A stretch of 38,111 nt of DNA from Acidobacteriota bacterium (GCA_027451805.1 DAIDIF010000167.1:1-38111); one strand, 5' to 3'; shown: positions 1-8,081, counted from the first letter of the stretch. Notes: generated by a model not told the origin, from the sequence alone. Translations and numbers: made by a program.

Positions 1-1
1 C

Positions 2-739
2 CGCGGTTTCCCGGTGCTGCGGTCGGAGGCGAAGACCGGGAAGGAGTTCAGTCCTAGGGCGTTCTCGGTGTTCGGCCCGAAGCTCGTCGCCACCCGGGGC
101 TTCTTCGAGGACCGCGCGCTCGAGACCCGATGCCTCACGGAGGGAACCGGTGGGCGGGCGCTCCGAACCGACATCCCGCTGAACCTGACCGAGACGTACC
201 GAGAAGAGTCGCTTGCGATCCGAAACCAGCTTTTGATGTACCGCCTGCGGAACGTGGGCAGCCTCGCCGTCCGTCCGGAGTTCCTGGACCGGGAGATCGA
301 ACCCCGGCTCGCCCAGGTCTTCCTGCCGCTTCTGTCAGTGATCGAGGACGAGGGCGCCCGGGGTCGCCTCCAAAAGGCCGCCAGAGCCTTCCATCGTGAG
401 TTGGTCGCAGAACGCGGCACCGACCGGGAGGCGACCGTCCTTGAGGTCATCCATGGCCTTAGGGAGGCCGTTCCGGGTACGCCGGTGGCGGTGAAGGCGA
501 TCACGGAGGCGCTGACCGACCGCGTGGGGGAGGACTGGGACCGAAAGATCACGCCCCACTGGGTCGGTTACTTGCTACGCCGGAAGCTCGGACTGCGGAC
601 CGAGCGTCACGAATCGGGGTACGTGGTAGCCCCTGGGGAGTCGGGCAAGCTGGACCGGTTAATCGAACGATACGGCGTGACCGTGGGCCATGTTGAGCGG
701 CGAGAGGAGCCTGAAGTGCCTGCACTCCATGAACTCTGA
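2..739 (+). CDS. Phage/plasmid-type helicase-primase ATPase, C-terminal part (partial at left edge)
   Basis: The frame is open to the left edge, so the first in-frame GTG (14) is unlikely to be the true start. The visible 245 or so residues read like the end of the AAA+-type ATPases found in replicative primase-helicases of phages, plasmids and integrative elements (DUF3631-like). A block with FGPKLVATRGFFEDRALETR near the start matches the sensor region that follows the ATPase core. It is followed by an Arg-rich helical lid, and then by a C-terminal winged-helix-like segment (ITPHWVGYLLRRKLGL, about 75% along). The Walker A and B motifs would lie upstream, outside the window. The family assignment rests on remembered sequence style, and the partial state limits certainty. 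It probably supports replication of the element. Confidence 0.55.
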   Translation, partial: RGFPVLRSEAKTGKEFSPRAFSVFGPKLVATRGFFEDRALETRCLTEGTGGRALRTDIPLNLTETYREESLAIRNQLLMYRLRNVGSLAVRPEFLDREIEPRLAQVFLPLLSVIEDEGARGRLQKAARAFHRELVAERGTDREATVLEVIHGLREAVPGTPVAVKAITEALTDRVGEDWDRKITPHWVGYLLRRKLGLRTERHESGYVVAPGESGKLDRLIERYGVTVGHVERREEPEVPALHEL

Positions 740-884
740 ATACTTGCTCAATCTCATAAAACGAACAATTCGCCCGATGTCAAAGAGCCCGTTGCGGGTC
801 GATACTGCCGCCGGACTAGCGGCATCGCAGAGTTCAGCAAGTACATGAAGTCCAACTCGGCAAGGACAAAGGCATGTCACTGCA

Positions 885-3800
885 TCACGTCCCGATACAC
901 ATGTACATGAACTCGTTGCCGTTTGCCATGGTTCCTCGGTTGCTTATGACGTAGAACCCGGCCGTGGAAAGGGACACGACTTCATAGGGCGCACCGACAA
1001 GCGGATTGCTGGAGGTGCCGCCGTCAGTCACCGTGCAGACAGGGGTGGACGCAAAGTTCGAGGAAAAAATGATGTGCACCTCGGAGCAAGTGCCGGAAAT
1101 CGTCACGCGCCCTGCCGTATCGGTACCAGAAATGGCGTCGTTGCCCGTCGAGCAATACTGATTGCCAAGGGACGGCGTAACGCCGTTTGTACTCACATGT
1201 CCATCAACCGTGAGCGCCTCGTCGGGGCTTGCCGTGTCGATACCGACATCCTTTGTGGTACCGTCAAAATAGGCAATGGCGCTCTGCTCGCCATTTCCAA
1301 CAAACAGGCTTCGCGGCTGGGTGAATCCCTGGTTGTAGCCACGGTAGTTGATGTAGAGCGTGGCGGCGGCGTTCGTGGCCGGCTGGGTCCACGTCTCGTT
1401 CGTATAGCCGGCCCAGAGCGCATTACCGCCGATGTCGGTGGTACCATCCGCCGTCATATTGCCGTCCACCGTCAGTGTGCTGGGGAATTCGTACGCCCCT
1501 CCGCCTGTGCTATTTCCGAACGTACCCGCCGATATATTCGCGGCATTCACGGTGCCGTTGAACGTACCAGTGAGGGTGCCGGTCACCGTTTCATTCCCAT
1601 TTACATAGACCGGCCCATCAAAATATCCCGCGTAGGTCTCGGTGCTTCCATCCGCATTTATGCCACCTTGGGCGTATATGCCGGCACCGCCCTGGGCGGT
1701 GCTGCCCGAATAGGTATAGGCGTTGCCGCCGATCGCGACGATGCCTGCGCCGCCTCCTGCCAATGGATACCCCTCGCCGCCATGGAAATATCCGCCCGCC
1801 ATGCCGCCCATGTAGACAGAGCTCGTGGCATTCTGATTCCCGTAGGTGTACGGTGAGCCGTCCCCGTACTGATCGCCAAAGACCCCTGTGTGCTGCGCGC
1901 CGCCGCCATAATAGTTCGTGGTGTTGCCCGACAATGTCGCCCTGTCGTATGCGCCTTCGGAGTCTAGGGTCGTGCCGGGGGCGGTGGTGCCGATGCCGAC
2001 GTCGCCGTTCGCGGCAAACGTGGTTGAATAATTCGCAACGTTGTAATCTTGCGTCTGGATTGACACGCTGACGTTGCCATTGGTCGCATTGTTCATCACC
2101 AACCCAGCACCGCCGCCAGGTGTTGCACCGTTTGCATCAGCTTCGCCAACAAACGTAGTCCAGGTTTGCCCCAGCGAACTGCCATAAGGGATGCGTCCCA
2201 GTGCGAAAGTGCCTCCTTCGTTGTTGGACGAGTTCGAAATGACGTCAAGCTTTGCGTCCGGCGATGCCGTCCCAATGCCGACGCTATTCGGCACATAGAC
2301 ATTGCCATTCGCCAGGAACTGCATTGAAAGCGTGCCGTTCGAATCCGCGTTATAGCCGTTTGTGTTGTTGACGTAGATGCTACCCAAACCGCCGGCCGCA
2401 CTGTTGCCGAAGCGAATCTCGTTCTCGCCGTTGTTGCCGAGAATGAGCGAGCCAATCGCATTCGACTGCGCACCGAGCTCCGTGCGATAGTTGCCGCCAT
2501 ATCCGCTCGGGCTCAGCCAGATGTCTGGAGCACTTGCGGAAACCTCAAGTGAGGCGCCGGGGCCGGCTGTTCCGATCCCGATGTCGCCTTGGGTGTAGAG
2601 ATTCCCCGTGCGCGTGTCGATCACCAAGCTGTAGTTGTTGCCAGTGATCCCGCAGCAGTTCGAATTGAACCCGATGCCGTTCCAGCTCTGGATTGTGTCG
2701 TCGACTGTCGAGAAGCTCGCGCCGTCGTTACCCGTCGAATTGAGCACAAGCCCAAGGTTCGATGCCGCACCAATTCTTGCCCCGCCGTTCACATCGAGCA
2801 CTGCTCCTGGATTCGAAGTGCCGATGCCGACGAGGTTTCCATTCGTCACAAACAAACCGGTCTGCCCGCCGCCGACCTGGTAGCCATTGTTCGAGAGCCG
2901 AATCATCGGCGACCCAAGCAAGGAAAGGTCCGCACGGTACCCGTCGTTGTCGTTGATGAAGCCGCCGTCGCCGCCGTACCAGCCGATGTTGTCGTACGGG
3001 CTTGCGAAGGTGAGGGTCCAGCCGAGCGGGTTCGTGCCGCCAAGCTCGACGCTGGCGGGAAATTCATAACTGCCGTTCCCCACATTCGATCCAAAAGTAC
3101 CCGCCGAGACGTTGCCAGCGTTGATCGTGCCGGTGAAGGTGTTGGCGGACAGCGCGCCATTGACGTTGACCGTGTTCGCGTCGAGGTAGATTTCGGAAAG
3201 GTTCGTGCCCGTGCTTCCGCTCGACGCCAATCCGCGTATATCGAGCGATCCCGAATTGCTGCCGTTCACGTCGCTCACGTCAATATAGGCAGTGCTCGCC
3301 GTCCCGGAGGCAGAGACGAACGACAGCTCGCCGGCGTTCCCGCTCTCTGCGATGGTGAGCGGGCGGATGGGGTTCGTCGTCCCGATACCGACGTCGCCGC
3401 CGTCGAACCACGTCGCCTGGTTGCTCCCGATATTCACGGTCTGCGTGCCGCCGTTGAAGAGTTCGAGCAGGCCGGCATCATTGCCGCTCGAATAGCCGAG
3501 GAGGGCGGAAATGTTGTTATTCGTGGTGGAAAACCACCCGGTAGTGCCGCCGAAATCTTGAGAGTGGCCGCTTTGCGTGGTGCCGGCCTGCAGGACGCCC
3601 GGGGTATAGATCACGCCGTTGCCCATGATGTGAAGCACCGCATTGCTGTTCTGCGTCTCTTGAAGCGTCAGGTCCGCGGTGCCGCTGTCGTTTTGGGAAC
3701 CGATCTGGGCAACCCCCGGGAATCCCGGATTCTCCCAGACGACGCCCTCCGGGGAACTTGGCATGTTGATGCACAATGCGCCGCCGCCGCAGATCGTGCT

Positions 3801-5075
3801 GGTGGCTTCGATCTCGACGGAACTCGGGAATATATACATGCCGCCTCCCACATTAGAGCCAAAGGTACCCGCGGAGACGTTCGCCGCATTAAGGGTGCCA
3901 GTGAGTGCCTGACCGCCGAAGGTGCCGCCAACCGTGAGGTTGCCGGTGATGTTGGCGCTGCCGTTGACTTGGAGCGTCGAGGTGGGCGTGACGGTACCGA
4001 TGCCCACGTTGCCGTTCGAAGCGACCGTGAACAACTCTTTGTCGGTCGAGCCGTTGTACCAGCTCGTTGCCAGGAATTCACTCCCCGGATTGCCCTCTGT
4101 CGTGAAAACGAACTCGTCCGTGCCATTCCATGTGGTACGGCGGAGTCCCAACGCGTTGTCATTTGAAGAATACAAGTCAAGCAATCGGCTGGGCGCGGTC
4201 GTCCCGATACCGACATTGCCGCCGTTCGGCGCGAGCCAGGTGTCGCCGTTCGAACTCACCGCGAACCGGTCCTTGCCCGCCGCCATGTCATAGAGGGAGA
4301 CCCTGCCGAACTGGTTTAGATAGAAGGCGTAGTCGTTCGTTCCCGCTCCCGTGCTCGTCAAACTGAGTTGGGTATTCCCGGCCGATCCGATAGTGAGTTG
4401 GGAACCGCCCACGGGCGTTGTGTTGATGCCGATATCACCCGACGCGTTCCACGAGAGCACGTTGTTTTGGCTACCGTTCAATACGTTGGACCACCCGAGC
4501 GACCAAGTGTTGCTGCCGCTGTTCTGGAGGTAGCCGTACTCGGAATAGCTGTTCAGCCAATAGCCGCCGCTGTTCGCCGCGGCGCTATCGTAGAGATAGG
4601 TTGGGAATGTGACGGCGGCGGGAAATGCATACGCGCCGCCGCCGAAATTGTTGCCGAACGTGCCTGCAGTTACATTCGCAGCGTTGATGCTGCCCGTGAA
4701 TCCGTTGGCCGATGAAACCAGACCGTTCACATTCAGCAGTCCGCCCGAAAGATCGCTCGTGCCCATGCCGATGCTCCCGTCGTTCCTGATGATGAAGAGC
4801 GGATTCTGCGTCGAGTCGAGCACCTTGAAGACGAAGCTCGACGTGTCGTTCGTGGAAGAAGCCTGGACGAGCAGCTTCGTGCCGGTGCTCGCCGTCGAGG
4901 TGCCGATGCTGATGTCCTGATTGGAGCCAACGCCGATCGCCCCGCTGCCGCTTCCGGCCGACTGGCCGGCTGCGGGACCGTTGAAGGCGAGTGCGGTCGT
5001 GGAGTATGCGAACGTCGCCGCCAGGAGCAGGGGAATGGCCGCACTTGTGAAAAGCGGGAAGCGGCGCGTGCGCAT
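885..5075 (-). CDS. Giant exported repeat protein with 'VGIGT' and 'NAANVSAGTFG' repeats (tail-fibre/adhesin-like)
   Basis: This 1396-residue protein starts with a signal peptide (residues 1-30, RRFP then a hydrophobic stretch, likely cut after TTALA). The rest is Gly/Ser/Asn/Thr-rich and built from two repeat families. The first, of the form G(N/D)VGIGT.xP...L.V.G, occurs about eleven times (coding DNA near 4900, 4760, 4425, 4205, 3995, 3385, 2820, 2575, 2275, 1990 and 1235). The second, of the form TG(T/S)(I/L)NAANVSAGTFG..GGG.Y.FP, occurs four times (near 4655, 3865, 3095 and 1525). Such beta-rich repeats are known from tail fibres and endosialidase-chaperone (S74) proteins, but I see no S74 domain. 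The C-terminal 90 residues contain four Cys (CSTGND, GTCSEV, PVCTVT, YMCIGT) and look like a closing beta domain. No LPXTG motif, outer-membrane barrel or autotransporter domain is evident. Composition is lower in GC than the chromosome. Probable surface or secreted fibre; its function is unknown. Confidence 0.8.
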   Translation of the reverse strand: MRTRRFPLFTSAAIPLLLAATFAYSTTALAFNGPAAGQSAGSGSGAIGVGSNQDISIGTSTASTGTKLLVQASSTNDTSSFVFKVLDSTQNPLFIIRNDGSIGMGTSDLSGGLLNVNGLVSSANGFTGSINAANVTAGTFGNNFGGGAYAFPAAVTFPTYLYDSAAANSGGYWLNSYSEYGYLQNSGSNTWSLGWSNVLNGSQNNVLSWNASGDIGINTTPVGGSQLTIGSAGNTQLSLTSTGAGTNDYAFYLNQFGRVSLYDMAAGKDRFAVSSNGDTWLAPNGGNVGIGTTAPSRLLDLYSSNDNALGLRRTTWNGTDEFVFTTEGNPGSEFLATSWYNGSTDKELFTVASNGNVGIGTVTPTSTLQVNGSANITGNLTVGGTFGGQALTGTLNAANVSAGTFGSNVGGGMYIFPSSVEIEATSTICGGGALCINMPSSPEGVVWENPGFPGVAQIGSQNDSGTADLTLQETQNSNAVLHIMGNGVIYTPGVLQAGTTQSGHSQDFGGTTGWFSTTNNNISALLGYSSGNDAGLLELFNGGTQTVNIGSNQATWFDGGDVGIGTTNPIRPLTIAESGNAGELSFVSASGTASTAYIDVSDVNGSNSGSLDIRGLASSGSTGTNLSEIYLDANTVNVNGALSANTFTGTINAGNVSAGTFGSNVGNGSYEFPASVELGGTNPLGWTLTFASPYDNIGWYGGDGGFINDNDGYRADLSLLGSPMIRLSNNGYQVGGGQTGLFVTNGNLVGIGTSNPGAVLDVNGGARIGAASNLGLVLNSTGNDGASFSTVDDTIQSWNGIGFNSNCCGITGNNYSLVIDTRTGNLYTQGDIGIGTAGPGASLEVSASAPDIWLSPSGYGGNYRTELGAQSNAIGSLILGNNGENEIRFGNSAAGGLGSIYVNNTNGYNADSNGTLSMQFLANGNVYVPNSVGIGTASPDAKLDVISNSSNNEGGTFALGRIPYGSSLGQTWTTFVGEADANGATPGGGAGLVMNNATNGNVSVSIQTQDYNVANYSTTFAANGDVGIGTTAPGTTLDSEGAYDRATLSGNTTNYYGGGAQHTGVFGDQYGDGSPYTYGNQNATSSVYMGGMAGGYFHGGEGYPLAGGGAGIVAIGGNAYTYSGSTAQGGAGIYAQGGINADGSTETYAGYFDGPVYVNGNETVTGTLTGTFNGTVNAANISAGTFGNSTGGGAYEFPSTLTVDGNMTADGTTDIGGNALWAGYTNETWTQPATNAAATLYINYRGYNQGFTQPRSLFVGNGEQSAIAYFDGTTKDVGIDTASPDEALTVDGHVSTNGVTPSLGNQYCSTGNDAISGTDTAGRVTISGTCSEVHIIFSSNFASTPVCTVTDGGTSSNPLVGAPYEVVSLSTAGFYVISNRGTMANGNEFMYMCIGT

Positions 5076-5090
5076 TGAATCGGTGCTTTC

Positions 5091-5096
5091 ATTTTA
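5091..5096 (-). promoter_or_regulatory. Candidate -10 box for the repeat-protein gene
   Basis: TAAAAT on the minus strand lies 15 bases before the ATG at 5075. A start of transcription about 7 bases downstream would leave almost no leader, and there is no convincing Shine-Dalgarno sequence (only GAAAG). The gene may therefore have a near-leaderless transcript. I see no good -35 box. Confidence 0.3.
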
Positions 5097-5120
5097 CCAA
5101 ATGCCATCTCCATCACATGG

Positions 5121-5149
5121 GGATAGAACGCGGCAACGCCGCGCTATCC
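5121..5149. repeat. Long imperfect hairpin in the divergent intergenic region
   Basis: GGATAG, a two-base AA bulge, CGCGGC, a three-base AAC loop, then GCCGCG and CTATCC: 12 base pairs with one bulge. It lies 46 bases upstream of the repeat-protein start and about 220 bases upstream of the XRE gene, in the 292-base space between two divergent genes. There is no T-run on either side, so a terminator is unlikely. It may be a recombination or replication signal of the element, or a regulatory structure. The rest of the gap (5150-5294) is C-rich and shows nothing I can name. Confidence 0.5.
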
Positions 5150-5294
5150 ACCGCCGTGCAACTTCCGATTCGTTATAGTTAGAACGACGCCCCGCCCGCC
5201 GTCCGCGTCCCGCCGTCCACTGCCTGCCCGTCGAGCCTCACCGCCCGCCGCTTTTTTGTTTCAGGTATGACAACTGGTCACATCCGTAGCGCTG

Positions 5295-5321
5295 TTGACT
5301 GATCTCCGCGACGGGTACGAT
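5295..5321 (+). promoter_or_regulatory. Candidate promoter for the XRE/RuvC-like pair
   Basis: TTGACT (5295-5300) as a -35 box and TACGAT (5316-5321) as a -10 box, with a short 15-base spacer. Transcription would begin at about 5328, exactly where a perfect palindrome begins. The match to a housekeeping promoter is only fair, but its position just upstream of the regulator gene fits. Confidence 0.35.
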
Positions 5322-5327
5322 TCCAAA

Positions 5328-5347
5328 GTGCACGAAGTCGCGTGCAC
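5328..5347 (+). promoter_or_regulatory. Perfect inverted repeat before the XRE gene: operator or attenuator
   Basis: GTGCACG, six bases, CGTGCAC, followed at once by CC and a run of five T, and 20 bases later the ATG of the XRE regulator. It could be the regulator's own binding site overlapping the transcription start (negative autoregulation). Alternatively, it could be a rho-independent terminator or attenuator, since the stem is followed by T-rich sequence. Confidence 0.45.
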
Positions 5348-5367
5348 CCTTTTTAAAAACTTTTTTC

Positions 5368-5739
5368 ATGCGACGCAGCAGAAGACTTGAGAACTACATC
5401 GCCTCCCACCGCAAGCGGTCCGGCCTCTCGCAGAAGGAGGTCGCCTGGCTGCTCGGCCACCGGAGCGGGTCGGAGGTCGCGCTGTTCGAACTGAACCGGC
5501 GCCAGCCGAAGCTCGACACCGCGCTGAAGCTCGAGATTCTCTTCGGCATCCCCGCAGCGGAGCTCTTTGCCGGAAAGCGGCAGCGGTACGAGCGCGAGAT
5601 CGAGGAGCGCCTCAGAAAATTCCACTCGCAGGTGGTCGCAACACCCGTGGTTGCCAAAGGTCGCCGCAAGCGCGAACGCGAGATGAAGCTCGAGTGGCTC
5701 GCGAACCGCCTTGACCGCCCGCCGATCGAACTCGCCTGA
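5368..5739 (+). CDS. XRE-family helix-turn-helix regulator
   Basis: A 123-residue protein. Residues about 8-62 form a Cro/C1-type HTH: ENYIASHRKRSGLSQKEVAWLLG, then SEVALFELNRRQPKLDTALKLEILF, the usual arrangement of recognition helix and following helix. The tail (70-123) is strongly basic and helical. The start lacks a clear Shine-Dalgarno sequence, being preceded by a T-run, but it gives a normal-length HTH N-terminus. Its stop overlaps the start of the next gene (TGATG), so the two are co-translated. It likely represses its own operon through the palindrome just upstream, and may respond to the state of the element. The HTH call is firm; the target is inference. Confidence 0.85.
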   Translation: MRRSRRLENYIASHRKRSGLSQKEVAWLLGHRSGSEVALFELNRRQPKLDTALKLEILFGIPAAELFAGKRQRYEREIEERLRKFHSQVVATPVVAKGRRKREREMKLEWLANRLDRPPIELA

Positions 5740-6257
5740 TGCACTCGTCCCATCGCCGGATACTGGCGTTCGACGTGCGCTCCCGCCGGGCAGGCTTCGT
5801 CCTGCTCGAAAGCCCCCACCATCTCATCGACTGGGGCTGCCTGTACTGCTCAAATCGGGACGTCTCGCCGGCGCGTCAGTTGGCCAAGCTCCTCGCCCGG
5901 ACCCGGCCGGACCGGGTCGTCGTCGTGACTCCGGCGAACCAGGCGCTCGCCCGGCGGCGGCTCCGCCGCATGGTGGACATGGTGACGAAGGAAGCGGAGA
6001 CATCGCGCGTCCGGGTGATCGTATTTTCCCGCCGGAGCGTGCTGCGTGCGCTCGACGTGAAACGCCGCCATGCGGCCGCGGTACTCGTCACGGAACGGTT
6101 CCCCGTGCTCAAGCCGCGCCTGCCCCGTCCCCGGAGAATCCAGGACAGCGAGCATCCGTCCATGTGCCTCTTCGACGCGGCCGCCGCCGGCCTCGCGTAT
6201 TTCGAGAAGTACGCGCGGCGGCGGACCGCGGCGGCCACTCCGCCACGCGCTGCCTGA
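5739..6257 (+). CDS. RuvC-like RNase H-fold protein coupled to the XRE regulator
   Basis: A 172-residue protein that opens with RRILAFDVRSRRAGFVLLE. This is the first beta strand and acidic residue (D12) of RuvC/RNase H-fold resolvases, which typically read 'ILGIDPGxxxTGxAVLE'. A middle strand (DRVVVVTP, about 58-65) sits where the second acidic residue would be, but no Glu is there. Near the end comes D146 in CLFDAAAAGLAYFEKY, like the 'DAxALAL' helix of RuvC. The protein overlaps the XRE gene by TGATG. It could be a diverged Holliday-junction nuclease or an RNase H-fold binder without cutting activity. The fold call is fairly sure; activity is doubtful because one acidic position appears missing. 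Confidence 0.6.
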   Translation: MHSSHRRILAFDVRSRRAGFVLLESPHHLIDWGCLYCSNRDVSPARQLAKLLARTRPDRVVVVTPANQALARRRLRRMVDMVTKEAETSRVRVIVFSRRSVLRALDVKRRHAAAVLVTERFPVLKPRLPRPRRIQDSEHPSMCLFDAAAAGLAYFEKYARRRTAAATPPRAA

Positions 6258-6268
6258 GCCCAGGCGCG

Positions 6269-6312
6269 CTTCCGGCAGCCGGGGTGTCCCCCCGCACTCC
6301 CGCTGCCGGAAG
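6269..6312. repeat. Inverted repeat between the RuvC-like and HipA-like genes
   Basis: CTTCCGGCAGC (6269-6279) and its exact complement GCTGCCGGAAG (6302-6312) flank a C-rich 22-base loop. There is no T-run, so it is not a typical terminator. It sits 45 bases before the GTG start of the HipA-like gene and may shape the leader RNA or serve as a binding site. Confidence 0.5.
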
Positions 6313-6356
6313 GGCACCGCCCTTCCCACGTCCTTTGACAACCGAGGAGGAATCTC

Positions 6357-7196
6357 GTGATCAGGCCGGTCGAACACGTCCGCCCCATGCGGGGTGGCGC
6401 GCAATCGCATCTCATCCGTGGCGACGATGGACATTACTACGTCGTCAAATTTCTCAACAACCCCCAGCACTCCCGCATCCTCGCCAACGAATGGCTTGGG
6501 ACGAACCTTGCCCGATTCGTCGGCCTTTCGGCGCCCCACGCTGTCGTGATGGACGTCGATCAGGCCTTCATCGCGACGCACAAGCTGTCGCTTCGGATCG
6601 CCGGGAAATCCGTCGCGTGCAGCCCGGGACCGGCGTTTGCATCCCGGTTGCCGGTCCAGCACGTCGAGTCTCCGATCTACGATCATCTGCCCGAGGCCAG
6701 GCTGGCGCTCGTCGAAAATCTCGACGAGTTTGCCGGCATCCTGGCCGTGGACAAGTGGCTCTGCAACTGCGACGGCCGGCAGGTGGTGTTCTGCCGCCCC
6801 CAGCGCTTCAGCAGACTCCGGGCGTACTTCGTGGATTTCGGGTTCTGTTTCAACGCGGGGGAGTGGTCGTTCCCCGACAGCCCCCTTCGCGGCGCCCATT
6901 CCCACAACGCCGTCTACCGGACCGTCACCGGCTGGGACAGCTTCGAGCCGTGGCTTTCGCGGATCGAAACGCTCAGGTACCGGGAGATCAAGGCCATTGC
7001 CTACGACATGCCACCGCCCTGGCGGACGGACACCGACGCGCTCAACCGCCTGGTCGCCGATCTCCTGCTCCGCCGCGGAACCGTCAGACGCCTCATTGAA
7101 TCAGTTCGATTCAGCAACCGCGCACCGTTCACGAATTGGACGGATGCAAACGCGGCGGCTGCCACCACCTTACCGCCCGAACAGAAGCACGCCTGA
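6357..7196 (+). CDS. HipA-like protein kinase (HipA_2 type)
   Basis: A 279-residue protein with a GTG start preceded by a strong GAGGAGG seven bases upstream. The sequence follows the HipA-like kinase plan. An N-terminal glycine-rich turn (MRGGAQSHLI) leads to the ATP-binding lysine K31 in YYVVKF. E45 in ILANEW follows. The catalytic loop is VDKWLCNCDGRQ (D132, N137, D139) and the metal-binding DFG is at D160. All key kinase residues appear present, so it should be an active Ser/Thr kinase of the type that phosphorylates translation factors or aminoacyl-tRNA synthetases. There is no HipB beside it; the nearest HTH is the XRE gene two genes upstream. A DUF932 gene follows after 13 bases. Target and role (persistence, element control or defence) are unknown. 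Confidence 0.75.
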   Translation: MIRPVEHVRPMRGGAQSHLIRGDDGHYYVVKFLNNPQHSRILANEWLGTNLARFVGLSAPHAVVMDVDQAFIATHKLSLRIAGKSVACSPGPAFASRLPVQHVESPIYDHLPEARLALVENLDEFAGILAVDKWLCNCDGRQVVFCRPQRFSRLRAYFVDFGFCFNAGEWSFPDSPLRGAHSHNAVYRTVTGWDSFEPWLSRIETLRYREIKAIAYDMPPPWRTDTDALNRLVADLLLRRGTVRRLIESVRFSNRAPFTNWTDANAAAATTLPPEQKHA

Positions 7197-7209
7197 AAGG
7201 AGAATCCCT

Positions 7210-7962
7210 ATGAACGTCGTCGCAATGCCCCTCGGGAACGGTACGCACGCCGCTCCCACGGTTGGAACCCTCATCGCCCGGCGCCGCATCTCGCGCGCCG
7301 AACTGGCCCTCGTACCCACGCCCCCGGGCACGTCCACTCATCGTCCCGTGCCGCACGTCGAAGTCGTCGAGGCCCTGGTCGAGACGCTCGGCTTCCGGCA
7401 CATCGGGATCCATCGCGAGGAGTACGCCGTCTCTCCGGACGGCATGAAGCTCTTCGGCCTCATGGAACTCGAGACCACGTTCCAGGGGTGCCGCTTCGCC
7501 GTGGGAATCCGCAATTCGCACGACAAGAGCATGCGGCTCGCCCTCACCGTCGGCTACCGCGTGCTCGTCTGCGAGAACATGGCCTTCCATGGCGACTTCC
7601 AGCCGTTGCTCGCGAAACACAGCAAGCACTTCTCGCTCAAGTCCGCAATGTCGGTGGGCGCGGACGAGATGCAGCGGAACTTCGCGCCGATGGTCGAGGC
7701 CGTCTCACGCTGGCGGGAAAGCCAGCTCACCGACGTGAAAGCCCGACTCACCATCTACCGGGCATTCATCGAAGGGGAGCTGGAGGCCCCGCGCCATCTT
7801 GACCGGCACGTCCATGAGCTCTACTTCAACCCGCCGCACGAGGAGTTCCGCCCGCGCACGATGTGGTCGCTCTCGAATGCGTTCACGGCCGCGTTCAAGG
7901 AGCTTGATCCGATCCCCCAGTTCAAGGCCACCGCGCGGCTCGGGGCATTCCTCAATCCCTGA
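7210..7962 (+). CDS. DUF932 (phage/plasmid-like) protein
   Basis: A 250-residue protein starting at an ATG with AAAGGAGA seven bases upstream; that ribosome site overlaps the end of the HipA-like gene. The core matches the DUF932 family found in phages, plasmids and genomic islands. Seen are: GIHREEYAVSPDGMKLFGLMELE, then FAVGIRNSHDKSMRLALTVGY with conserved Arg, Asn and Asp, then VLVCENMAFHGDF, and a helical tail with YFNPPHEEF and TMWSLSNAFT. The biochemical function of DUF932 is not established. Co-transcription with a kinase and the terminator right after it define a two-gene unit. Confidence 0.8.
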   Translation: MNVVAMPLGNGTHAAPTVGTLIARRRISRAELALVPTPPGTSTHRPVPHVEVVEALVETLGFRHIGIHREEYAVSPDGMKLFGLMELETTFQGCRFAVGIRNSHDKSMRLALTVGYRVLVCENMAFHGDFQPLLAKHSKHFSLKSAMSVGADEMQRNFAPMVEAVSRWRESQLTDVKARLTIYRAFIEGELEAPRHLDRHVHELYFNPPHEEFRPRTMWSLSNAFTAAFKELDPIPQFKATARLGAFLNP

Positions 7963-7981
7963 CGGTAACCCCGTCGCATCA

Positions 7982-8015
7982 CGAAGCCAACGAAACCCGT
8001 TGGCTTCGCTATTTT
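7982..8015 (+). terminator. Rho-independent terminator after the DUF932 gene
   Basis: CGAAGCCAACG (7982-7992) pairs perfectly with CGTTGGCTTCG (7998-8008) around a five-base loop and is followed by CTATTTT. It ends the HipA-like/DUF932 unit. It also makes the ATG at 8016, inside the tail, an unlikely translation start for the next gene. Confidence 0.8.
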
Positions 8016-8081
8016 ATGGACAATTTCTCCGGGGTGGCTCTCGAAGAGCGAGTATTCTCTGGACAAGGGGATCAGCTGGCA

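Noticed and set aside
2589-4166. Long open frame (525 residues) on the plus strand within the repeat protein
   Set aside because: It is antisense to the giant repeat protein, its product is compositionally odd (many Arg, Ala, Val, no domain), and it mirrors the GC pattern of the repeats.
885-5075. CRISPR array or tandem DNA repeats
   Set aside because: The recurring DNA motifs are degenerate, irregularly spaced and in one reading frame, and they encode protein repeats.
8016-8081. ATG at 8016 as the start of the nuclease-like gene
   Set aside because: It lies directly against the tail of a strong terminator and has no ribosome site; the ATG at 8082 has AAGGGG at a suitable distance.
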